Part shown: positions 25,802 to 34,737 of the stretch, piece by piece | How positions within the stretch are numbered: the first letter of the stretch is position 1 | Layout of the letters: every line of letters begins with the position of its first letter | Assembly: GCF_022213955.1 (NCBI RefSeq) | Contig: NZ_JAKNTW010000020.1 | Coordinates: forward strand, 62,001 to 126,000 | From: Dolomitihabitans soli | GTDB lineage: Bacteria; Actinomycetota; Actinomycetes; Streptosporangiales; Streptosporangiaceae | DNA length: 64,000 nt | Direction: 5' to 3' | The notes under the pieces: model-generated | Told to the model about the DNA's origin: nothing | Databases searched by the model: none | What the model saw: the letters and a program-made list of their open reading frames with translations, nothing else | Made by a program: the position numbers and the translations under genes

Positions 25802-28800
25802 ACCGGGGAAACTCCCCTTCCCGACCGCGTTCACACCCGCCAGGATTTCGCGCGGGAGTTGTCGCTGCTGCGCGACCAGGCCGGGCTGACGGTCCGGCAG
25901 GTGGCGGGGAAGGTCGGCGCCCGGAGCGCGCACAGCACGATCGGAGACTGGTTCGCCGGCCGCGGGCTGCCCTCGACGACCTCACGTGAGCTGCTGGTGC
26001 AGGTCCTGCGGGCGTGCGGAGTCGCCGATCCGGAGTTGACCGAGCGGTGGCTGCTGGCCTGGTTACGGGTCAGGCGGGCGCCGGGACCACGGCCCGCCGG
26101 GCCTGAGCCGTACCGGGGGCTGGCGGGGTTCCAGGCGGAGGACGCCGAGTGGTTCTTCGGACGGCGGGCGCTGACCACGGCGCTCATCGACCGCCTGGCC
26201 GGCCTGCCGGGCGCGGGCGGCGGCGTGCAGGTGGTGGTGGGGGCCTCCGGGTCGGGGAAGTCGTCGCTGCTGCGCGCGGGCTTGATCGCGGGACTGAGCG
26301 CCGGCCGGGTCCCCGGGTCGGAGCGGTGGCCCGTCGCGTTGTTCACCCCCGGCGCCGCTCCCGTGACCGAGCTGGCGGCCCGGCTGGCGGAGCTCGCCGG
26401 GATCCCGGTGGCGGAGGTGGCACCCGAGCTCCGGGCCGATCCGGCTCGCGCCGCGGAGTTCGCCCGGCTGGCCCTCGCGCGGCGTGACCCGGATGCCGAA
26501 CTGCGGCTCGTGCTGGTGGCCGACCAGTTCGAGGAGGTCTTCACCGCGTGCGCCGAGGAGGGCGAGCGGCGGCTGTTCATCGCCGCCCTGCACGCGATCG
26601 CCTCCTGCGCCGACCGAGCACTGGTGGTCCTGGGCCTGCGCGCCGACTTCTACGCCCAGGCGCTGCGTTTCCCCGAGCTCGTCACCGCCCTGCGCGACGG
26701 CCAGTTCACGGTGGGGCCGATGAACACGGCCGAGCTTCGCGAGGCGATCGTTGAACCGGCGCGCAAGGCGAAGGCCGACCTGGAGGACGGGCTGGTCGAG
26801 TTGCTGCTCCGTGAGGTCGCCCCGCCGGAGACCGCGGCGGGGGCACAGGCCGGGGCACATGCGGCCCACGACGCCGGGGTGCTGCCGCTGCTCTCGCACG
26901 CCCTGTACGCGACCTGGCGCCAGGGGCGCGGCGGCCGGCTCACCATCGACGGCTACCGCGAGGTGGGCGGGATCGGCGGCGCGGTGGCCGCCAGCGCCTC
27001 CGCCGTCTACGACGAGTTGTCCGAGCGAGACCGGGACCTGGCCCACCGCCTGTTCCTGAGCCTCGTCCACGTCTCCCCCGACACCGCGGCGACCCGGCGC
27101 CGGGTCGCCGTCGCCGAACTGCTCGCCGGGCACGACCCCGTGCGGACGGCCGAGGCACGTGACGTGCTCGACCGGTTCGTCGCCCAGCGGCTGGTCACCG
27201 CGCACGTCGGCACCGTCGGGATCAGTCACGAGGCGCTGCTGACCGCCTGGCCCCGGCTGCGGGCCTGGCTGGACGCGGACCGGGCCGGGCTCGCCGTCGG
27301 CCGGCGGCTCGCCGAGGCCGCGTCCGCCTGGTACCGCGAGGACCGCGACGCGGCGGCGCTGTACCGGGGCGCCCGGCTCGCCGTGGCCCAGGAGTGGGCC
27401 GAGTCCGCCGGGCGGCCCACGGCCCCGACCGGGCTGGCCCGGGAGTTCCTGGACGCGTCCCTCCGGCTGGCCGAGTCCGAACGGCTGCTGGCCCGGCGGC
27501 GGACCCGGCGCCTTCGCCAGCTGGTCGCCGGCCTGGTCGTGCTGCTGCTCGCGACCGGGGTGGCGGCCACCGTCGCCGTCGACAACCTGGGGATCAGCCG
27601 GCGGCAGCACGAGAACGCGCTGTCGGGGAAGGTCGCCAACGAGTCCCTCGCGCTGCGGTCGACCAATCCCGCGCTGGCCGTACAGCTCGCCCTGGCCGCC
27701 CATGACCTGACGCCGACGTTCGAGGCGCGAGGGAGCCTGCTGAGCGCGTTCGGCACGCCGTACGCCACGGTGCTGACCGCGCACACCGGCACCGTGTACG
27801 CCACCCGGTTCCGTCCGGACGGGCGGGTCATGGCCACGGCCGCGCTGGACGGCACCGTACGGCTGTGGGACGTGTCCCGGCCGCACCGCCCGCTGGCGCT
27901 GGCCGTCGTCGCCGCGCATCCCGGCGGTGCCCTCGGTCTCGACTTCACCCCCGACGGCCGCGTCCTCGCGACCGGCGGCGAGGACGGCACGGCGCGGCTG
28001 TGGGAGGTGTCCGATCCGCGGCGGCCGGCGGCTCTGGCCACCGTGCGCGGGCACTCCGCGGCGGTCCGCCGGGTGGCGCTCAGCCCCGACGGACGCGTGC
28101 TGGCCACCGCCGGCTACGACCGTACGGCGCGCCTGTGGGACGTCGCCGATCCCCGCCGGCCACGGCCGCTGGCCACGCTCACCGGTCATCGGGAGGGTGT
28201 CGCCGCGGCGGTCTTCGGCCGTGACGGACGCACCCTGGTCACCGTCTCCGCCACCGATCCCGTGCGCGTGTGGGACATCGCCGATCGGCGGCGCCCCCGG
28301 GTGCTGGCCCGGCTCACCGGGCACACCGACCGCGTGCTCTCGGCTGCGTTCAGCCCGGACGGGCGGGTGCTCGCCACCGGCGGCTTCGACCGTACGGTGC
28401 GGCTGTGGGATCTGGCACGGCCGGACGACCGCCCGCCCCCGATCGTCCTCACCGGCCACGGCAACGGCGTCTCCGCCCTCGCGTTCAGCGCCGACGGGAA
28501 GTCCCTTGCCGCCGGCGGCTACGACCGGTCGGTACGGGTGTGGGACGTCGGCGACCTCGGTCGCATCGGCGCTCCCGCCGTGCTCACCGGCCACGCGGAC
28601 ACCGTGCACGGGATCGGTTTCAGTCCCGACGGGCGCTCGCTGGTCACCGGCGCCGCCGATCACAGCGTACGGGTGTGGCAGGTGAGCGGCCCGCTGGTGC
28701 CCGATCCCGGCGGAGCCGTCCTCGCCGTGGCTCCGGCCCCCGGCGGGCGGACCCTCGCCACCGCGAGTCAGGGCACCGCACGGTTGTGGGACATCACGGA

Positions 28801-29698
28801 CCCCGACCGGCCGACCCGGCTGGCCACCCTCACCGGCCACACCGACGGCATCTTCGCGGTGGCCTTCGCACCGTCCGGGCGGACGCTGGCCACCGGCAGC
28901 CTCGACTCGACGGTACGGCTGTGGGACGTCACCGACCCGCGCCGGCCGCGCCGGCTGAGCACCCTGACCGACCACACCGACAACGTCTTCGCCACGGTCT
29001 TCAGCCCGGACGGGCGCACCCTCGCGACCGCGAGCGCCGACCAGACCGTCCGCCTCTGGGACGTCACGGATCCGCGCCGCCCCCGGCACCGGGCCACCCT
29101 GACCGGCCACACCAACACCGTCAACGGCCTCGCCTACAGCCCCGACGGCCGAACCCTCGCCAGCGCGAGCACCGACCACACCGTCCGCCTGTGGCACACC
29201 ACCGGCCCGCGACCGCTCGCCACCCTGACCGGCCACACCAACAGCGTGATGGCGGCGGCCTTCAGCCCGGACGGGCGTTCCCTGGCCAGCGCGAGCGCCG
29301 ACCAGACCATCCGCCTGTGGAACGTCGCCGACCAGCGCCGCCCCCGGCACCAGGCCACCCTGACAGGCCACACCAACACCGTCAACGGCCTCGCCTACAG
29401 CCCCGACGGCCGAACCCTCGCCAGCGCGAGCACCGACCACACCGTCCGCCTGTGGCACACCACCGGCCGGCAACCCGCCGCGACCCTCACCGGGCACACC
29501 GACACGGTCTGGGCGGCGGCGTTCACCTCCGGGAACCATCTCGTCACCGCCGGCGGCGACGGTGACGGCGTGGCGAGAATCTGGGACCTGGACACCGGAC
29601 GCGTCTCCCGCCGGATCTGCGCTCTCGCCCACCCCCGGATCACCCAGGCCGAATGGGCCCGTCATCTCCCCGGCGTGCCCTACCGGCCGCCCTGCTGA
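25799..29698 (+). CDS. HTH-STAND NTPase-transmembrane-WD40 protein
   Basis: 1299 residues. Order: an HTH of the XRE-like kind (about 13-60, LTVRQVAGKVGARSAHSTIGDWF); a novel-STAND NTPase beginning PYRGLAGFQAEDAEWFFGR with Walker A GASGSGKSS (about 150) and Walker B LVLVADQFEE (about 240); and helical regions. A transmembrane helix follows (about 577-597, LVAGLVVLLLATGVAATVAV), then 14 WD40 repeats (about 650-1290), enough for two seven-bladed propellers. STAND proteins act as ligand-triggered switches. In actinobacteria this architecture is common and poorly understood (development, stress or phage sensing). The combination of a DNA-binding-type HTH with a membrane helix implies the HTH works at the membrane or as an interaction module. 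WD blades 11 and 13 are identical at DNA level. Stands alone. Confidence 0.93.
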   Translation: MTGETPLPDRVHTRQDFARELSLLRDQAGLTVRQVAGKVGARSAHSTIGDWFAGRGLPSTTSRELLVQVLRACGVADPELTERWLLAWLRVRRAPGPRPAGPEPYRGLAGFQAEDAEWFFGRRALTTALIDRLAGLPGAGGGVQVVVGASGSGKSSLLRAGLIAGLSAGRVPGSERWPVALFTPGAAPVTELAARLAELAGIPVAEVAPELRADPARAAEFARLALARRDPDAELRLVLVADQFEEVFTACAEEGERRLFIAALHAIASCADRALVVLGLRADFYAQALRFPELVTALRDGQFTVGPMNTAELREAIVEPARKAKADLEDGLVELLLREVAPPETAAGAQAGAHAAHDAGVLPLLSHALYATWRQGRGGRLTIDGYREVGGIGGAVAASASAVYDELSERDRDLAHRLFLSLVHVSPDTAATRRRVAVAELLAGHDPVRTAEARDVLDRFVAQRLVTAHVGTVGISHEALLTAWPRLRAWLDADRAGLAVGRRLAEAASAWYREDRDAAALYRGARLAVAQEWAESAGRPTAPTGLAREFLDASLRLAESERLLARRRTRRLRQLVAGLVVLLLATGVAATVAVDNLGISRRQHENALSGKVANESLALRSTNPALAVQLALAAHDLTPTFEARGSLLSAFGTPYATVLTAHTGTVYATRFRPDGRVMATAALDGTVRLWDVSRPHRPLALAVVAAHPGGALGLDFTPDGRVLATGGEDGTARLWEVSDPRRPAALATVRGHSAAVRRVALSPDGRVLATAGYDRTARLWDVADPRRPRPLATLTGHREGVAAAVFGRDGRTLVTVSATDPVRVWDIADRRRPRVLARLTGHTDRVLSAAFSPDGRVLATGGFDRTVRLWDLARPDDRPPPIVLTGHGNGVSALAFSADGKSLAAGGYDRSVRVWDVGDLGRIGAPAVLTGHADTVHGIGFSPDGRSLVTGAADHSVRVWQVSGPLVPDPGGAVLAVAPAPGGRTLATASQGTARLWDITDPDRPTRLATLTGHTDGIFAVAFAPSGRTLATGSLDSTVRLWDVTDPRRPRRLSTLTDHTDNVFATVFSPDGRTLATASADQTVRLWDVTDPRRPRHRATLTGHTNTVNGLAYSPDGRTLASASTDHTVRLWHTTGPRPLATLTGHTNSVMAAAFSPDGRSLASASADQTIRLWNVADQRRPRHQATLTGHTNTVNGLAYSPDGRTLASASTDHTVRLWHTTGRQPAATLTGHTDTVWAAAFTSGNHLVTAGGDGDGVARIWDLDTGRVSRRICALAHPRITQAEWARHLPGVPYRPPC
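29105..29468 (+). repeat. 103-bp exact direct repeat inside the WD40 region
   Basis: 29105-29207 is repeated identically at 29366-29468, an offset of 261 bp (87 codons, two blades). The flanks on the 5' side are nearly identical too. This records a recent duplication of a blade pair and offers a substrate for blade gain or loss by recombination. Confidence 0.85.
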
Positions 29699-29843
29699 AC
29701 CGTGGCCCCGTACAACCCCGTACCAGCCGGTGTACGGGCTTGTACGGGTAATTCGAATTCCCTTCCCACCTGCGGCGATCGTGCCGAATCTCGAAGTCGA
29801 CGCCCCTGCCCCAAGACGGCGGGGACCCTCCGAGAGGATCTGC

Positions 29844-30224
29844 ATGAGTATCCGGACAAGCCGACTGCGCAAGGGAACGATGGCGCTGCTCACCGCCGCG
29901 ACGCTCGCCGTGGGCGCGAGCGCCGCCCCCGCACAGGCGGCGTCGGCGCTGGGCGCGAGCACGAGCAGCGCGGCCAGCTCCTTCTGCTTCGCGAACCAGT
30001 GGACGCAGGTGCACTGGTACATCAACCCGTTCTGGCCGGTCTCCTACCGCTACCACGTGCCCGGCGGCGGGCTCGTCCGGTGGCGCTGGTTCTCCGGCGG
30101 GGTCCCGCCGTACTGGGAGAACAGCTTCACCGGCACCGGGGACATCTGGACCCCGCCCAGCCCCTACACCAGCGTCGAGTTCAACTGCAGCAACAACTCC
30201 GACGTGTTCATCAACGGGCTGTGA
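29844..30224 (+). CDS. Small secreted protein of unknown function
   Basis: 126 residues with a signal peptide (KGTMALLTAATLAVGASAAPAQA). The mature part is small and rich in aromatics (HWYINPFWPVSYRYHVP, VRWRWFSGGVPPYWE), with two cysteines (SSFCFAN, EFNCSNN) that could pair. It looks like a compact extracellular beta-sheet domain. GAGAGGA precedes the ATG at 29844. The next gene (45 bp downstream) is also secreted, so the two may be co-expressed. The function is not recognised. Confidence 0.75.
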   Translation: MSIRTSRLRKGTMALLTAATLAVGASAAPAQAASALGASTSSAASSFCFANQWTQVHWYINPFWPVSYRYHVPGGGLVRWRWFSGGVPPYWENSFTGTGDIWTPPSPYTSVEFNCSNNSDVFINGL

Positions 30225-30269
30225 TCGTCGATGGCCGCCATCCGGATCCGTCCCGAGAAAGAGGTGACC

Positions 30270-30827
30270 ATGGCGACGCTCCCGACTCGCCATCCGCGGC
30301 GCCGGCGGCGACTCGTGGCGCTGTCCCTGCTCACGACGCTGGTCGTGGTGCCCGCCGCGCCCGCCGACGCGGATGCGGCGAGCGCCCTGAGTCGCTGCCA
30401 GACCGGTGGGCAGGCCGACTTCTCGGACGCGGCCGACGTGCTCGGCAACGGCGGGGGCAGCATCCCCGACACCGCCGACCCGGACAACATCCTGCTGCCC
30501 GACGACGCGTTCGTGGTGCGCCCTCTGCTCTCTGATCGCGTACGGGTCGACCTGTGGGGCGCCAATTACGGCCCCGACGGTAACGGGACGGTCGCGCAGG
30601 GCAACTGGCCTTTCCCCGGTCGCAACCAGTTCTCCGAGATTCTGCGATTCAACAACAAACCGGGAGGATGGGTCGGTCCCCCTGAGCAGGCCACCAGCTT
30701 CCAGGGCTGCCGCACCTGGAACGGAGGAGTTCCCGTACGGCTGCTCTTCGCGGTCAACGATCCCACGACCTGGGACAACGGCGGCCTGTGGGCGACCAAT
30801 GTCTCCATCTGGCGAGCCAGTAAGTAG
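30270..30827 (+). CDS. Secreted protein of unknown function
   Basis: 185 residues. Signal peptide (RRRRRLVALSLLTTLVVVPAAPADA). The mature part includes CQTGGQADFSDAADVLGNGGG, FPGRNQFSEILRFNNKPGGWVG and FQGCRTWNGGVPVRLLF, with a likely disulfide. No domain recognised. The ATG at 30270 is chosen for AGAGGTG upstream and the signal peptide. It ends before a long hairpin shared with the convergent nucleoside locus. Confidence 0.75.
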   Translation: MATLPTRHPRRRRRLVALSLLTTLVVVPAAPADADAASALSRCQTGGQADFSDAADVLGNGGGSIPDTADPDNILLPDDAFVVRPLLSDRVRVDLWGANYGPDGNGTVAQGNWPFPGRNQFSEILRFNNKPGGWVGPPEQATSFQGCRTWNGGVPVRLLFAVNDPTTWDNGGLWATNVSIWRASK

Positions 30828-30900
30828 CTCCCCGGCGGGCGGCACCGGAGCAGGTCGGGCCGCGCGTTCGAGCGGGGCCTCGCCGAACGTGGTCTGACCT

Positions 30901-30945
30901 TGTTGTTCCCGGCCCGCGAGGGTCCGGCCCGCGCGGGCCGGGAAC
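30901..30945. terminator. Bidirectional hairpin with 16-bp perfect stem
   Basis: TTGTTCCCGGCCCGCG (30901-30916) pairs perfectly with CGCGGGCCGGGAACAA (30930-30945) around a 13-base loop. It lies between the secreted-protein gene and the convergent adenosine deaminase gene. The outer A/T-rich ends give short T runs on both strands. Confidence 0.7.
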
Positions 30946-31071
30946 AACATCTCGTCGATCCCGGCGCGCGCGTCCCACGTGGCGGGCGCGTCGGACGCGG
31001 CCAGGGCGATGTGGTCACCGGTCCGGGTCGCCTGTCGGGATCACCGCGTCGAGGGCTCTGGAGACGGCCGT

Positions 31072-32040
31072 TCAGCGTGGTGGCGGAGGGCTGTCGAAGG
31101 CGGCCCGGGTGGCGTTGGCCTGGCAGCGGGTCTCCTCGTCCGCGGTCCAGCCGAACTCGGCGCGCATGGCGGCGAACTCCCGTTCGACGGTGGTGTCGCA
31201 GGTGGTGCGGGCGTCGGTGCTGATGGTGACCCGTAGGCCGGCCGCCAGCAGCCGATCGGCCGGATGCGCGCGAAGATGGGGAACGGCCGCGGTCCGCACG
31301 TTGCTCGTCGGGCACATCTCCAGGGTGACGTCCTCCGAGCGGAGCCGGGCGAGCAGAGCCTGGTCGGTCGTGCAGCGCACGCCGTGGCCGATCCGGCGGG
31401 CGCCGAGGACGTCCAGCGCCTCCCAGATGCTCCGCGGCCCGGCGGCCTCGCCGGCGTGCACGGTGCAGGGCAGGCCGGCCGCGTGGGCGAGGTCGAACGC
31501 GGCCCGGTGCGGGACACCCGGGCATCGCTCGTCCCCGGCCAGGTCGAGCCCGGCGACCTGGTCACGGTTCCGCAGTGCGGTCTCGGCGACGGACAGGCTC
31601 TCCTCGGGCGTCTGGTGACGCAGGCAGCACAGCAGCAGCCCGGTGCCCACCCCCGTCGTGTCCCGCCCCTCGGCCAGACCCTCGGCGACCGCGCGCACCG
31701 CCTCGTCCTGCGTCATGCCGAACCGCCCGTGCAGCTGGGGGGCGAACCGCGCCTCGCCGTACGTCACCCCGTCGGCGTGCCAGTCCTCGACCAGTTCGCG
31801 GGCCGCCCGGCGCAGGGCGTCCGGAGTCTGCAGCACGCGCAGGGGGAGGTCCAGGTAGGTGAGGAAGCGGGGCAGGCCGCCACAGTCGGAGGGCGCTGTC
31901 ACCAGGTGCTCCACCGGCGCGTCCAGGGGAACGCCCTGAACGCCGGCCAGATCCGCGACGGTGCCGGGGCGGACCGAGGCGTCGAGATGGCAGTGCAGTT
32001 CCACCCGGTTCCCGGGGGACGGGCCGGTCACGGCGGTCAC
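31072..32040 (-). CDS. Adenosine deaminase family protein
   Basis: 322 residues, a metal-dependent TIM barrel. Zinc ligands are visible in ELHCHLDAS (HxH), CTVHAGE (His, with the catalytic Glu) and ISTDARTT (Asp). GHGVRCTTDQALL and EMCPTSNVRT complete the family signature. It would deaminate adenosine or deoxyadenosine in the cytoplasm. The residue after the zinc-ligand Asp, Asp in classical enzymes, is Ala here, so substrate preference may differ. The GTG start at 32040 has GGAGGAA upstream and overlaps the nucleoside hydrolase stop (GTGA), coupling the two. Confidence 0.88.
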   Translation of the reverse strand: MTAVTGPSPGNRVELHCHLDASVRPGTVADLAGVQGVPLDAPVEHLVTAPSDCGGLPRFLTYLDLPLRVLQTPDALRRAARELVEDWHADGVTYGEARFAPQLHGRFGMTQDEAVRAVAEGLAEGRDTTGVGTGLLLCCLRHQTPEESLSVAETALRNRDQVAGLDLAGDERCPGVPHRAAFDLAHAAGLPCTVHAGEAAGPRSIWEALDVLGARRIGHGVRCTTDQALLARLRSEDVTLEMCPTSNVRTAAVPHLRAHPADRLLAAGLRVTISTDARTTCDTTVEREFAAMRAEFGWTADEETRCQANATRAAFDSPPPPR

Positions 32041-33011
32041 GCGGGTTCCTCCGTGCGGACGGGCTGCACGGTCCGCGCGCAGGTGTCGAACAGCATCTTC
32101 TTGAAACCGGCCGTATCGACGCGGCGTACCAGCGTGACGTTGGGCTCGGCGGTCGCACCCCGGCGCCGGTCGACGAGCATCTGCCCGCGGGCCTCCTCCC
32201 CGACCGCGATGTCGACCCGCGCCACCTCCCGCTCGACGACCAGGTCCGGCCGGAGCGCCACGGCCATGGCCAGGGGGTCGGGGAGGTCGTAGCCGTCCAG
32301 GCCGGTGACCTCGCGCGCCCACACGGCGACCGTACGGTTGACACGGTGGGCGAAGGTGGCCATCGGTGTGCCCAGTCGTTCGAGGTGGAGCTGGTCACCG
32401 GTGGTCATGACGGCGTCCTGGCGGGAGGCGTCCCAGCCGATCCAGGTCATCTTGCCGGGGGTGGCGGCGCTCAGGACGACGCGGGCGGCCTCGGGGTCGG
32501 CCCAGACGTTGAACTCCGCGGTGGCGGAGACGTTGCCGCGAGCGTCGGCGGCACCGGCCATGCAGTACACGTGCCGGTAGCGGGTGAGCAGGTCGCGGTC
32601 CTGCAGGAGGGCGGCGGCCAGGTTGGTGAGCGGCCCGAGGGTCACCAGGGTGAACCGGCCGGGGAACCGGCCGGCCTCGGACAGCAGCACCTCCACGGCG
32701 TGCCGGGTGCCGGGCGAGCTGCGCGGAGCCGGCAGGCCCAGATCGCCCATGCCGTCCTCGCCGTGCACGTGCTGCGCGTGGGACGGCGACCGCAGCATGG
32801 GACGCTCACAGCCCGGATGAACTGGAACATCGGCCGCGCCGGCCATCTCCAGGGAGATCAGCGCGTTGCGGGTGGCGAGATCCAGCGGGACGTTGCCGGC
32901 CACAGTGGTCACGGCATGCACCCGCGCATGGCCTCCGGCGGCGGCCAGCAGCAGGGCGACCGCATCGTCCGACGCGGTGTCCGTGTCGATGATGAGCGGC
33001 AGTGCGGACAT
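32037..33011 (-). CDS. Nucleoside hydrolase (inosine-uridine type)
   Basis: 324 residues. The calcium-binding N-terminal motif DTDTASDDAVAL and the FNVWADPEAARVVL segment identify the IunH family, which cleaves N-glycosidic bonds of nucleosides to base and ribose. With the coupled adenosine deaminase it forms a purine nucleoside salvage or catabolic operon. AAGGAG precedes the ATG at 33011. A LacI-type operator lies 46 bp upstream, shared with the divergent regulator. Confidence 0.93.
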   Translation of the reverse strand: MSALPLIIDTDTASDDAVALLLAAAGGHARVHAVTTVAGNVPLDLATRNALISLEMAGAADVPVHPGCERPMLRSPSHAQHVHGEDGMGDLGLPAPRSSPGTRHAVEVLLSEAGRFPGRFTLVTLGPLTNLAAALLQDRDLLTRYRHVYCMAGAADARGNVSATAEFNVWADPEAARVVLSAATPGKMTWIGWDASRQDAVMTTGDQLHLERLGTPMATFAHRVNRTVAVWAREVTGLDGYDLPDPLAMAVALRPDLVVEREVARVDIAVGEEARGQMLVDRRRGATAEPNVTLVRRVDTAGFKKMLFDTCARTVQPVRTEEPA

Positions 33012-33056
33012 GGGGGAACTCCTTGGGTGGCACGATCTAGGGCCGCGAAACCCATG

Positions 33057-33070
33057 TCTAATCGTTTAGA
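33057..33070. promoter_or_regulatory. LacI-family operator of the nucleoside locus
   Basis: TCTAATCGTTTAGA: arms TCTAA/TTAGA are perfect and the centre is CG. It lies in the 97-bp gap between the divergent nucleoside hydrolase and LacI genes, so it could control both. Confidence 0.7.
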
Positions 33071-33108
33071 TGGCAAGATGCAACTCACGGGAAAGAGGAG
33101 GTACGGCG

Positions 33109-34155
33109 ATGGCGGTGACGCTCGCCGACGTGGCCCGCCGAGCCGGCACCTCGACGGCCGTCGTCAGCTACGTCATGAACAACGGTCCGCGCCCGGTCGC
33201 GGCGGCCACCCGCGACCGGGTCCTGGCCGCGGCCGCCGAGCTCGACTACCGCCCCAACCGCATCGCGCGGGCCTTGCGGGCCCGCACCTCCGGTGTCGTC
33301 GGGCTGGTGCTGGCCGGCGCCTCCAACCCCTACTACGCCGCCCTGGGCCGCCACATCGAGCAGGAACTGGAGACCCGCGGCAAACTCACCCTCTTCGGCA
33401 ACGCGGCCTTCGCCCCCGACCGGCAACAGCAACTCATCGAACGCTTCCTGGCCGCGCAGGTCGACGGCCTGGTCATCGTCTCCGCCGACGGCGGCCACGA
33501 CGTGGCCGCACGGGCGGCGGCGGCCAAGGTTCCCGCCGTCTATGTCCACCACCGTCCAGCCGAGGCCCGCACTCCCCTGGTCGCCGCCGACAACGCGACC
33601 GCCGTACGCAGCGCCGTCGAGCACCTGCGGCGGCACGGCCACCAGCACATCGCCTTTCTCGCCGGCCCGGACGACGCCGGCCCCGTCGGCGAACGCAGGC
33701 GCGCCTGGCACGAAGCCCTGACCTCCCGACCCGGGCCCGCCCCTGACGCCGCGGACGAGCAGGCGCCCGTACTGCTGCGCTCCGCGGACGAGCAGGCGCC
33801 CGTGCTGCTGCGCTGCGACTACTCGCGTGCCTCGGCGGCCGCTCTCGTGCACCGCCTGGCCGCCGAGGACCGGTTGCCACGCGCCCTGATCATCGCCACC
33901 GACGAGCAGGCCATCGGCATCCTCGCCGGCGCCTCGGCCATCGGCCTGCGCATCCCGGAGCAGCTGGCCGTCATCAGCCTCGACGGCACCCCGGAGAGCG
34001 CCTACACCGCTCCCGCCCTGAGCGCCACCCGGCAACCCCTGGAGGCCATGGCCCACCACGCGGTGAATCTACTGTTCGTCCCCACCGCCGAGCCGTTCCT
34101 CCCCCACGCCCCCCTGATTCCCCGCCGCAGCTGCGGATGCGTGCCCACCGGCTGA
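33109..34155 (+). CDS. LacI-family regulator of the nucleoside locus
   Basis: 348 residues. The HTH reads TLADVARRAGTSTAVVSYVMN (about 4-24), followed by the hinge RIARALRART and a sugar/nucleoside-type ligand domain (VVGLVLAGASNPYYAALG, DGLVIVSADGG, LAVISLDGTPESAY). Its position opposite the nucleoside hydrolase suggests a nucleoside or ribose ligand. The start at 33109 follows AAAGAGGAGG. An 11-residue segment (ADEQAPVLLRS) is duplicated in tandem near residue 215, from a 33-bp DNA duplication. Confidence 0.92.
   Translation: MAVTLADVARRAGTSTAVVSYVMNNGPRPVAAATRDRVLAAAAELDYRPNRIARALRARTSGVVGLVLAGASNPYYAALGRHIEQELETRGKLTLFGNAAFAPDRQQQLIERFLAAQVDGLVIVSADGGHDVAARAAAAKVPAVYVHHRPAEARTPLVAADNATAVRSAVEHLRRHGHQHIAFLAGPDDAGPVGERRRAWHEALTSRPGPAPDAADEQAPVLLRSADEQAPVLLRCDYSRASAAALVHRLAAEDRLPRALIIATDEQAIGILAGASAIGLRIPEQLAVISLDGTPESAYTAPALSATRQPLEAMAHHAVNLLFVPTAEPFLPHAPLIPRRSCGCVPTG
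33751..33816 (+). repeat. 33-bp tandem in-frame duplication in the LacI gene
   Basis: Two adjacent 33-bp units (33751-33783, 33784-33816) differ at two positions and encode ADEQAPVLLRS and ADEQAPVLLRC. The insertion is in the C-terminal ligand domain and keeps the frame. Confidence 0.85.
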
Positions 34156-34737
34156 CACCACGCCCACGTTCTCCGGGCTGGCCCCGGCCCCGGCGTGTTG
34201 TGATCGCGGGGAATCCGCCCGGTCAGCCGAACGCGCCGACGGCGAAGCTCGCCCCCGCGCCGCCAAGCGGACGTATGCCGGCTCAGACGGACCGAGCGAC
34301 GCCGAGCGCGAGCGAATCGCGACGGCGCTCCGCGCGGTTAGTTTGATCGACTAGACGTACACATCCACAGGGAGAGATCGTGCCGGGTCAGATCGTCCAG
34401 CTCTCAAAGGACTACGCGTCATCGGCGCGACAGGCCCGCACCACATCGCCGGCTCCACCCGCCGCCACCTGGAGATCCTCGACGCCATGGCCCGCCGCAA
34501 CGCCGCGCAGCAGGCCGCGGCCGTCCACCTGACGAGGTCGAGGAGTGGACCGTCACCGACATGGAATCCCACGCCATCACGACCTGAATGCTGGGGCCGA
34601 TCGCCGAGATCAAGCGCCTGCTCGACGCCGTCCTTGGAGCACGCCGCCACCTACTGGCCTGGCGCCGCCGGCACCGAGCACGCTCCCGCCTGCCTACCGC
34701 ATACACCCATCTCAGCCAACGAATAGCGGCTGCCGTA
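34156..34737. other. 582-bp region without intact gene
   Basis: It contains the GntR/FCD remnant described separately. A second operator-like word TTTGATCGACTAGA lies near 34342, resembling one half of the nucleoside operator. After 34588 there are only open frames with no recognisable product. Confidence 0.5.
34403..34587 (+). pseudogene. Remnant of a GntR/FCD-type regulator, frameshifted
   Basis: One frame from 34403 gives RVIGATGPHHIAG then STRRHLEILDAMARRN and AAAVHL, which matches the last helices of an FCD ligand domain (His and EILDA pattern). The family's usual continuation DEVEEW appears at once in the other frame (from 34531) and ends at a stop at 34585. Restoring a single G after the HL codons would join the two. 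The HTH half is absent. A GTG with GGGAGAG upstream at 34380 reads only a nonsense frame here. Confidence 0.55.

Noticed and set aside
25799-29698. Reading the STAND-WD40 gene as a proven anti-phage system
   Set aside because: No defence genes adjoin and many actinobacterial HTH-STAND-WD40 proteins have no known link to phage; left as a possibility only.
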